A model generated the notes under the pieces. The model saw only the letters and a program-made list of their open reading frames with translations, searched no databases and was not told where the DNA came from. DNA of 64,000 nt from Biancaea sappan (Eukaryota > Streptophyta > Magnoliopsida > Fabales > Fabaceae). Every line of letters starts with the position of its first letter. Within the stretch, counting starts at the first letter, position 1. Location of the stretch: assembly GCA_037074585.1 (NCBI GenBank), contig CM073500.1, forward strand, positions 44,530,689 through 44,594,688, written 5' to 3'. This document shows, piece after piece, positions 56,222-64,000 of this stretch. The position numbers were made by a program, and so were the translations under genes.

Positions 56222-57021
56222 CCGTTGTTTGGTATGGCTCGGTGTATCAGTTGGAAATGGAAGCCGGCATTCCCTCTTCCTTCAAAATCGTGATATTCAT
56301 TTCCATCGCTTCATCAATGGAAAACCGGTCATGGAAAGAGAAAAGGAAGAGAAATGTCGAATTTGCGCACATTCTGCTCTCACGTTCTAGTCCTTCCGCA
56401 CCTTCCATTTTACACTTTCATTCTCGGCCATCTCGCACTCGCACACACATTCATATAATAAATTAATAGTTACTCTTCGGCGTCGCAAGTACGCTTCAGC
56501 CTCTCTTTGCCCTTGCTGTCTTTCTTCCTCAAGTTTTAAATTGTTCACAGTCACAACAATGGCGTCGAACGAGTTTTAATAGCGTCGAACAAGTCTTAAT
56601 GGCGTCGAACAAGCAAGACCCATGAGTCAACATGGCACCAAGTGGTGGGTCGGTTGGCAGCAGACGGTGGGCCGGCCTGTAGCAAGCCGGTCGATCGGCT
56701 ACCTGCAGGCCTGCCGATAGACAGGCTTGCAGTAGGCCCGTCGATTGGCTTACTACAGCCAGTCAGCAAGCCGGTCGACCAGCTGCAACAGGCCGATCGA
56801 CCAGCTGGCAAGGAGACATGGGAGAATGCAATGGGTAATTTAGTCATTTTGTTCTAATTTTTCTGTTATTTCCTCTTAAAAATACATATCAAACACACAA
56901 AATATTCCATTCCTACTCTATTTTCTATCTCATCCCAAACATGTTTTTATCCATTCTCTTTTCCTTTCCATTTTCTTATTTCTTTTTCATTCTTATTCTT
57001 TTCTAGATACCAAACGGCCCT
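56222..57021. mobile_element. Possible degraded DNA transposon with inverted GTTTGGTAT ends
   Basis: GTTGTTTGGTAT near 56225 is matched by the inverted ATACCAAACGGCCC at 57007-57020. Such ends occur in plant MITEs and MULE-like elements. No clean target duplication is seen, and the pairing could be chance. It encloses the GC-rich repeat at 56640-56815. Confidence 0.25.
56640..56815. repeat. GC-rich imperfect repeat of GCCGGTCGA-type motifs
   Basis: About 175 bases with repeated GCCGGTCGAC/GGCCGATCGACC and GCAGGCC motifs in both orientations, contrasting with AT-rich surroundings. ORFs on both strands here reflect composition. It is preceded by three GGCGTCGAACAAG-like repeats (56560-56612). 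Confidence 0.6.
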
Positions 57022-57047
57022 TTAGGGTTTAAGGTTTAGGGTTTAAA
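57021..57047. repeat. Short telomere-like TTTAGGG motifs
   Basis: Two TTTAGGG units and a degenerate one in 27 bases. This may be a chance telo-box or a short interstitial relic; it is too short for a true telomeric array. Confidence 0.4.
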
Positions 57048-57870
57048 ACCGATTTTTCAGACACACCTTAAATTACCTGTGTTACACCTTTTCAAGACTA
57101 AATCTATTCTAGTTTGGTGAAGAATAGGTGAATTTTGACCGTCTATTGACGATTCAGAAGATATAAGATTTTTGCTACACAATGATTTGTCGACAAACAG
57201 TTAACATTCACCTAAGAAGCTCTTGTACAAGAGCAAATTTACATGCCACCTTTTCCTCCTATTTAACTAAAAAAAAAATGCTATAAAACATTAAATTGTG
57301 AGTAGCAGCAAACCCTTGAACTCTTGATCTCAAAAATTAAGTAATTTTTTTAACTTATAAAAAATAAGTCATTTTAATTTAATTTCTTTCTAATAAAATT
57401 TTCTTAAATTTCTTATATATCTAATTCAAGGAATTTTTTTATTTTTAACTAACTTTTCTATATCTTTCTTTTTATTATAATATCTGTATCTATCTAAACT
57501 TTAATGCATGACTAAAATAATCAATAGAGTTATCAAATAAATGGCCCGATTCAAACTAAAATTATTAGGCCTTTAGTCGAGATGGGTAATCCACTATGAT
57601 ATGGGTTAAAAAAAAGAATGAAGCTTCAGTCTTAGTTTTTCGTAGGATTAAACGTCCAGGCCCACAAAACATGTTCGGTTTTGAGGTCCCTAATTAGTAA
57701 TTACACGATGAAAGAATGATTCCTTGAAGCAAAGTCAGACCTGTAAGGTTGGCCCGCGGATCGTCTACTAAACGTTGGCGCCCAGCAGGGCACAGAGCAT
57801 CTAGGCTCGTAAGGCTACTGGCTAGTTTGGGAGGGATGAAAATGAAATGCTTAAAAATAAAAACGGAAAA

Positions 57871-59423
57871 TCAAGCCAGAGCTGATCTAGTCATCTCATA
57901 AGCTAAGAAGCAAGCTGCATTTGCGGGAACACTTCTGGCTATAGCAGGACCAAAGCCCTTGTACAGCCCTTTCACCCCTTCCAAAGCTCGAATCTTTCTG
58001 AAAGCATCCATGGAACCTGAGAACTTGGGGTTGTTATGATCATCCACTTGAATCACACTCTTAACCACATCAGTTGGGTAAACCGCGAGCCACACTGAAG
58101 CTCCAGCCAAGCCTCCAGCAACAATCATGGACCCTCTGCCTAGTCCAGATGTATCAGAACCCCCTGCAAGTAATTGCTTTGTGGCTTCATACACTCCAAA
58201 CATTATGGCATTTCCAGGTACTTCACGTGCCATTGTAGGAACCATGCCCTTGAATAGACCTCTAATTCCACCCTCTGATCTCACCACTTGCCTCGCCACG
58301 TCCATGGGTCCTCCGTACTTAACAGCCACAGCAGCTGTTCCTGTTCCTGTTCCTGAACCCCCAACAACACTCTGCGCTTGCAGCCTGACAAGAGAAACCC
58401 ACTTAGTACAAGATCAACACAGATTTTGAGTAGTTCTTTTTGAATAAAAACTTAATTGTTAAAAAATCAAGCATTTCAATTTAGTAATTAAAAGATTGTG
58501 TTTCTTTAAAATTTAATCTTTTTTTGTCATAATGACTTTTAGCAATAATGAAAATTTTGAAATTTAATAACGAAAAATACTAAATTGAGACAAATGCAAT
58601 TTTTAATGGCCTAAATTAATAATTTACTCATTATAACATGAAAATAAAGTAAAGGAGACAGAATTGATTAGTTTGCTAGTGATGAGCTTTTAAAAGAGGT
58701 ACTTGCATTCTGTGGAACTTACTCTCATTTGAGCTAGAATGTAGGTAATTACTTTGAAACTGAGTTACTCATGAATACACAGAGACAGAGCATGTTAGAG
58801 GTGGATTTTACTGAAAATTAGGTTTCACATGCTTATATGTCTAGTCACGATTGACTTGATCTGCAAGATTCTTAGGGGACTATTTCTATGTAAGGATTTC
58901 TATGCAGAAAATGAGATTAGAAAGGTGATGAGTGACCTGCATTTGATGAGTTCAGTGGGGCAAGCTAGAACGGAAACAACAAATGTAAGGATTTCTATGC
59001 AGAAAATGAGATTAGAAAGGTGATGAGTGACCTGCATTTGATGAGTTCAGTGGGGCAAGCTAGAACGGAAACAACAAATCCAGCACCAGCTCCACAAACA
59101 ACCTGCTGTTTTACAGTGAGGAGTGCACCAGGATGGGACCTCAATAAGGCCTCCATTTGTCCCCGGGCTGAGAAGAGGACGGCGTTGAAGGCTGCCACTG
59201 TGGCCAGTGGTGCACCCATGCCTTTGTATAAGCCTCTTGGGCCTTCGGCTGCTAACGTCTTCTTCACTGCATCGATGGCGCCATGATACTTGGGTGGCTG
59301 GCCAGGAAGTGGTGTAGGCTGGCTTTGGAGCTTGACCTTGATGGTGTCAAAAGGGTGTCCACATATCAACTGGGCTGCACCTCCAACTGTTCCAGCAGTA
59401 AGGTCCTTTGCCACATCGCCCAT
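57871..59423 (-). CDS. BOU: Mitochondrial carrier, carnitine/acylcarnitine carrier-like (BOU type)
   Basis: Two coding exons, 59032-59423 and 57871-58384, join through a 647-base intron to give 301 residues; the intron splits the Arg131 codon (AG|G), with acceptor TTGTCAG. Three mitochondrial-carrier repeats show the signature P-x-D/E-x-x-K at 24-29, 124-129 and 234-239, each starting an odd helix, so six membrane helices in the inner mitochondrial membrane are expected. Over its length it follows the Arabidopsis A BOUT DE SOUFFLE pattern (FNAVLF, EVPGNA and NAACFLAYEMTRS motifs). BOU is required for normal photorespiration and was reported to carry glutamate; carnitine transport is only the historical name. 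A Gly/Thr repeat (about 139-147) is the only unusual insertion. The start is the Met right after an AG acceptor-like site, so the 5' UTR is probably spliced. Its donor region is duplicated (58890-59079). GC content is higher than the flanks. Confidence 0.95.
58890..59079 (-). repeat. 95-bp tandem duplication across the BOU exon 1 splice donor
   Basis: Two head-to-tail copies, 58890-58984 and 58985-59079, identical by eye. The copy nearer the exon holds the last 48 exon bases and 47 intron bases; the other lies in the intron and repeats the same exon end and donor (at 58936). Use of the distal donor would add 95 bases, shift the frame and meet a TAG soon after the normal exon end. Confidence 0.93.
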
Positions 59424-60169
59424 CTGCATAATTGGACTTCCCACCATGAGGGATAAATTGATATATTTTGTAATCTTAAGAACACTTCGTTACATCTGAA
59501 AAAGATGCCATCACCTCTTACCAACTGAGCTAAAGAGTAGGGAAAAATGATTAAACACGATGTAATATGGACATGAATGTACTTTTTATAATTTGCCCAT
59601 TTACACAATGAGATAAATAATTAACATCTAGGGTATAAGCTTCAGCTCTGCAGCAGAGGAAAAATGACTGAGATTTTCAGAAGCACAATGCATTGATTAC
59701 TTGGTAATTTTCTCACTGAAGTTTCATATGTTAAAATGAGATGGGAGTTTGAAGGTACATGATTTTAATCAGGGTAAACATTCCACCCCTAGAAAAAGCT
59801 TAGACTTCAGAAGGCAAAATGCTGGAATTAAAACATCTTGGCAGGGTGATGTTATTTCAGAATTCAAACCACCAAAACTAAAAACAGCTAAATAATTTTG
59901 CCACAACTGATGCTTCCATTATCGTCTTTTCTGAAAAACATACCTATATTAGAACACAAAAAATAACCATAGAAGCTACCCTAGTCCGTATAGCTCAATG
60001 AAAATGTAATAACAAACTAAATCTTTTACATTGTTTTATGTCCTTTGTAGATTGGGAACACAACTCTGAAAGGTAGCAATTGAAACGTAAGAAAAAGAAA
60101 TCAGAAGTCATACAAAGCCTAAGACAATTACCAAGTTACAACACTAATTTCCGGACAGTTGGTAAATTA

Positions 60170-60268
60170 AATTTATTGCGGATATGATACCTGATATTAT
60201 AGCTGTAATATCCAGCTACAATTCATTTGATTCTTGCCACTATTATTGTAGATATGATATTATTGTTG
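60170..60268. repeat. Left member of an inverted repeat pair
   Basis: About 95 bases including ATGATATTATTGT and GATATTATAGCTGTAATATC, found inverted at about 61020-61115 with high similarity. Each copy can itself fold as a hairpin around ATTATAGCTG/CAGCTATAAT. A third partial copy lies at 60972-61022. Confidence 0.75.
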
Positions 60269-60359
60269 GAAGAACTTCAGCTTCCAATCACCACCTCCAT
60301 GAAACACCATTTTGACAATCACAACAATTCAGAAAGAATCCAATCCATCATGACAGAAC

Positions 60360-60796
60360 CAAGCATGTGGAGATCAATTGTCATTTCATCCTAAAGAAGT
60401 TAGAGCAAAGGGTCATTGAGATAATTTATACTCTTACACTGAGACGACTAATATCCTTACTAAGGCTATTCCCAAAACTTACTTTGATAATCTTTTATCC
60501 AAACTAGGAATGATTGACATTTACTCTCCAGCTTGAGGGAGAGTGTGGGATTCTATCTTTTATCATGTTATTATGACTTATTTGTTTCCTTTTTTTGTAA
60601 ATGATTTGTTTCTTTCTTCCATTATTATGATTAATTAGAATTAATTTTTATTCAATAGGATTGATTATATTCCTAGGTTTGTGAAGTATTCTCCTCCTCA
60701 TATTGCTCTAGCTAGGTCTATATAAACCCTAGACCCTTCTTGTAAACATCAGATTTTGAGTTAATAATATTTCACAATATTCTTCATGGTATCAGA
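60360..60796 (+). mobile_element. Ty1/copia remnant: pol end, one LTR, primer site
   Basis: 60365-60535 reads, with a frame change, as the C-terminal end of a copia polyprotein (RNase H tail, ending in a Y-S-P-A-stop). A purine tract GAGGGAGAG leads to an LTR of about 243 bases (60544-60786, TG...CA) with a TATATAAA box near 60719, followed directly by TGGTATCAGA (60787-60796), a tRNA-Met primer site. The order pol-LTR-primer site means the LTR once sat between two internal regions. Confidence 0.7.
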
Positions 60797-60971
60797 AAAT
60801 GGAATACTACATATTTTGTTGATTGATCACCAATGTACAAGGAGTGAGGAATATATATACGGGAATAAAACAGAACTTCCTAAAATAAACAGATCATACA
60901 TTAAGACATTTCCTAAGAACATAGCCACAATCCTGATTACAGAGAAGAATCAAGGAGATTATTATAAAGGC

Positions 60972-61115
60972 AAGAATCAATGAATTATAGCTGGATATTA
61001 CAGCTATAATATCATATCTGCAACAATAATATCATATCCGCAATAATAGTGGCAAGAATCAAATGAATTATAGCTGGATATTACAGTTATAATATCTTAT
61101 CCGCAATAAAATTGA
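60972..61115. repeat. Right members of the inverted repeat pair
   Basis: Two overlapping direct copies of the unit seen at 60170-60268: 60972-61022 (partial) and about 61020-61115 (full, inverted relative to the left member). Both contain the ATTATAGCTGGATATTACAG hairpin core. Confidence 0.75.
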
Positions 61116-62160
61116 CCAAACTAGCTTTGCATCCTCCACAAGGATTACCAAGAGGGTTTAATAATATTTCAAGTTTACGACCCATCCATACAATTTTACT
61201 GTTGGAAACCCAGACTCCAAAAAATAGCTGACAGTAAACAGCAAAAAAAAGAGTTAAATATTTTTGTTATTGCCAAAATTCCAGATTACCAACTCCAATT
61301 CTCAAAAGAAGATAGAAAACCAGAAATGAAATAAGCTCTGGCACAATTCTGGCATTCTATAGTACACTTCTATCACAGGTATAGACTACAGGTATTCAGT
61401 TTAGAACAACATCAATCCACTGCAATGCACCGTCTAAAAGTTTGTTCTTATACAATATCATACTATGGGGTATTGAAAAATAAAGGAAAGAATATACCGA
61501 TCCCAATTCATTGTTAAATAGTAAATGTAATGCATAATGGATTGCTGGACAAATTCACATTTTCACCAAATATGATCCTATCAATTGCAATATTAAGAAT
61601 AACTAAGAAAGTGTTCACTGATTTCAAATAATTGTAACAAAGGTTGCTTCGTAAAGCAACCTCATGCGAATGTGATTCTTTCTACTGTCTTGATCACAGC
61701 ACAGAGTAGATTCAACATAGCCCTCACACTTAAATTGAAGGCTTTCATTACATTTCCAGGTAATTATTCTCAAGAGTAAAGACTTCCAGGATAAAGGAAC
61801 TTGCAATCGAAGGTAGAATCTTACCGGACCTTAGCTAGCTCCCAAAAAACTTCAAACTAACTACTCCCCTTGAGATGAAATAAACGCTAGAGTAAACATA
61901 GAAGCAGTATGACGTTGAAACGAGGGATGGTGCCCAATTACTTTGGTGCCGATGATTGAGGTTTTAGGCGAAGCTCTGCAATGGGTTTCTGTAAATCTAA
62001 ACGAAACAAAAACGATTGAGAAACATAGAAGCGGAGATGGAGGGAGATGCTACCCAAACAAATAAGAGTGAATTATAGAGTACAAAGAAACGGACGAGAG
62101 TGATACAGAACTGATGAAGAAGCAGCAATGTTTGTCGCAACTGCTAAGCACTGAGGTGTG

Positions 62161-62802
62161 GCACTGATGGAGACAACTTACGTGATTTTAATGTGGACAT
62201 TGTTAGACATCAAATTCAATTCACCTGGACATAGTTTGGTAGAATGGAATGTGTGATTGCGTCTTTATTTTATATTTAAGAATTGCACATTGAGTATGAA
62301 TCCAATATCTAATTGTCCTTTGTTTTCTTATATAACTTTCATAGCACTGCGATAGGCGGTGGTCATCATCTACCACACATCACAATTGATTCAGTTTTTC
62401 GTTTTCTTTTTAACGAATTGTCACTTCTGTATATAAGTTCAGCTAAGATTCAATCTTTAATCATATTAAATTATAATTACATTCTCGTCCTTCTTCTAAA
62501 ATTCCGTTGCCGACTTACTAGTAAAAAGAGACTGCGCATAGGTTTTAGAAATATTACTTACTCACGCAACCAACTATACTTGTTTTACCCAAAATTTTGT
62601 CTTTTAAATAAAATTAATCTAATATTTAAATAAATTGATAAGAGTTTGGTTAACGAGCTAGTCGTTTTTAATAATAAATAAATACAATAAATATCAATAT
62701 TTTTTAAATTATTAAATTTTTTTTAGTGATTAAAATTTTTTTCAGGGATTTGCTTTAACTACAGAATGGAAATGATACATTCAGAATTAAAACACACCTT
62801 AG

Positions 62803-62848
<46 letters not shown>

Positions 62849-63389
62849 AGAATGTTACAACCTTTTCACGCTTCAATAAGGTTAGACTGATTTAACGTAA
62901 CTTTTCTTTATTTATAGAGAGGATATATGATTTGGTTAGAGTAAAAGAAATGAAAAATGAGAGAATGGAAATACAATGTTATTTTCTACCTTCTCAATTT
63001 TCATATTCACATTAACAATGAAATGTTAACACACCCATGTTATTTTCTACCTTCTCAATTTTCATATACACATTTTTAACAAGTGAATATAACACACCCA
63101 AGACTTCCACTCCATCACATCGGCCAGAAAGGAGAAGCCACCAACATACTCCTCTTACTTGCAATTACATGGCTTTCAATTCACTGTTTTCAAGAGTTGC
63201 TATCACTAGATTCAAATCGTCCCCCACTTATACCGATACTAATAGCGTAAAGTCCACCATTTTCTGTATGCCACATTTGACAGATTGTCATGAGACTACT
63301 AATAATAACCTTTGCAAAAACAATCACAATTAACAAGGCATACTAAATTATAAGCAAAATGCTTTTACTCATTAATGGTGCATGAGAAA
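62161..63389. other. AT-rich intergenic DNA with an (AT)n tract
   Basis: An AT run at 62806-62845 and a direct repeat of TTATTTTCTACCTTCTCAAT (near 62979 and 63040). ORFs at 62313-62633 and 63037-63333 lack recognisable motifs. Confidence 0.5.
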
Positions 63390-63481
63390 TTAGGCTTCAT
63401 CGGGTATAGCTTTCTTGCTCTCTTCAAGCAATGGCTTCTCAGCATCTTCGTTGAATTGATCAACACTCTTCAGGAAAATCC
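63390..63481 (-). CDS. Probable last exon of an unidentified gene (partial)
   Basis: After a TTGTGTGCGCTGTGCAG acceptor-like site on the minus strand, 92 bases read open for 30 residues, rich in Glu, Lys and Asp (with an EKPLLEESKK motif), to TAA. Composition and acceptor look like a real terminal exon of a gene whose other exons lie further right or outside the window. The phase requires one base from the preceding exon. The protein family could not be named. Confidence 0.35.
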
Positions 63482-64000
63482 CTGCACAGCGCACACAATA
63501 TATAGGATTAACTCCGGTCTTATAAAGAAAATGTCAACATATAATAGCAAACCTCTTCAAGCAATAAATACTAGGAATTTAATCAAAATTGGTACATCGT
63601 CTGGTATTAACAAATGGCTATCAGAACCGTAATATAGTTCTCCAGCAAATTAACTACAGGAGGGGTTTTGACCTCCTTCTCTCTCTAGAGCTTGTGCCTC
63701 CATAAATTAGATGCCAGCACAAGATGACATACAATCTCTATGGTTACATTTCCAAACACCCCCCCCCCCACACACAAAAAAAAAACCCACAAAAAAAAAA
63801 AGCGCTTTCCTGCAGCGTGCACATTAAGTCAGTCACTCAATTTTTCCACTTCAGGTGAGTTACAGAATAATAGCAGCCAAAATTGATATTCCTCTTTATT
63901 AATTTTGAACAGTTCCCCATACGTGAAATAGAGTATTTCTTCTTAACTTGGTTCTTAATAGTCTGGAGGAATAGTCATAGTAGTTGAGATTCTTTTGCAA
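63482..64000. other. Probable intron or intergenic DNA with C and A runs
   Basis: No exon could be recognised. A run of about 13 C followed by ACACAC and two poly-A stretches lies at 63758-63802. Confidence 0.4.

Larger units (their letters stand above)
59424..62160 (-). other. Upstream region of BOU: probable 5' UTR intron and promoter
   Basis: No coding frame supported. The acceptor-like TATGCAG immediately before the BOU start suggests a leader intron; a first exon could lie near 61850-62100, where GC content rises, but no donor could be fixed. The interval contains a Ty1/copia remnant and a pair of inverted repeats, listed separately. Confidence 0.4.

Noticed and set aside
56596..56857. 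ORFs on both strands over the GC-rich repeat
   Set aside because: Mirror-image low-complexity peptides caused by composition.
57021..57047. Telomere or interstitial telomeric array
   Set aside because: Only two exact TTTAGGG units; too short to claim.
58995..59031. Read-through extension of BOU exon 1
   Set aside because: It continues into the intron and stops at TAG; the AG|G junction to 58384 restores the full carrier with the expected repeat spacing.

Overview
This window looks like a chromosomal segment of a eudicot plant. It is AT-rich, its host genes have spliced or plant-type structures, and most of its length is transposable elements plus an endogenous plant pararetrovirus. Only three loci look like host genes: an intronless abscisic-acid receptor of the PYR1/PYL1 type near the left end (3016-3630, minus), a two-coding-exon mitochondrial carrier of the BOU (carnitine/acylcarnitine-carrier-like) type near the right end (57871-59423, minus), and the apparent last exon of an unidentified gene (63390-63481, minus). 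A possible small gene at 51836-52764 seems broken by a retrotransposon. The species cannot be named from the sequence alone.

From 5573 to 15935 lies an endogenous caulimovirid, best matched by its layout to the florendovirus group. It consists of two partial genome copies in opposite orientation that meet in their leader regions at a perfect 44-bp inverted repeat. The array is bounded on both sides by (TA)n tracts. The left copy keeps protease-RT-RNase H, a second ORF of unknown function and the promoter region. The right copy keeps the primer-binding site, movement protein, capsid, protease and RT-RNase H, interrupted by a frameshift and a nonsense codon. A 594-bp non-autonomous hAT-like element with a perfect 8-bp target duplication follows at 16789-17382.

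From 17820 to 35817 there is a Tekay/Del-like Ty3/gypsy retrotransposon (element 1, minus, TSD TAACA). Its right LTR is split by a younger, equally complete but non-autonomous LTR element (element 2, 26639-35448, TSD AGCTG). Element 2 has lost gag-pol. It carries instead a divergent pair of paralogous genes whose products share an EAR-type LxLxLxL motif, a basic or coiled-coil middle and a Cys-containing C-terminal block. This pair, each member with its own TATA box, inside a retroelement that shares its priming and 3'-end regions with element 1, is the most novel item in the window.

From 38449 to 51830 lies an older Ty3/gypsy element (element 4, plus, TSD GAATA) with many stops. Two solo LTRs have inserted into its pol gene: element 5 (42723-45077, minus, TSD TTTAG) and element 6 (46917-49951, plus, TSD CAAAC). 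The LTR of element 5 is a mosaic of the families of elements 6 and 2. All these boundaries are supported by TG...CA ends and perfect 5-bp duplications. The right part of the window is AT-rich intergenic DNA, a GC-rich imperfect repeat, the BOU gene with a 95-bp tandem duplication across its splice donor, and a Ty1/copia remnant in the region upstream of BOU.
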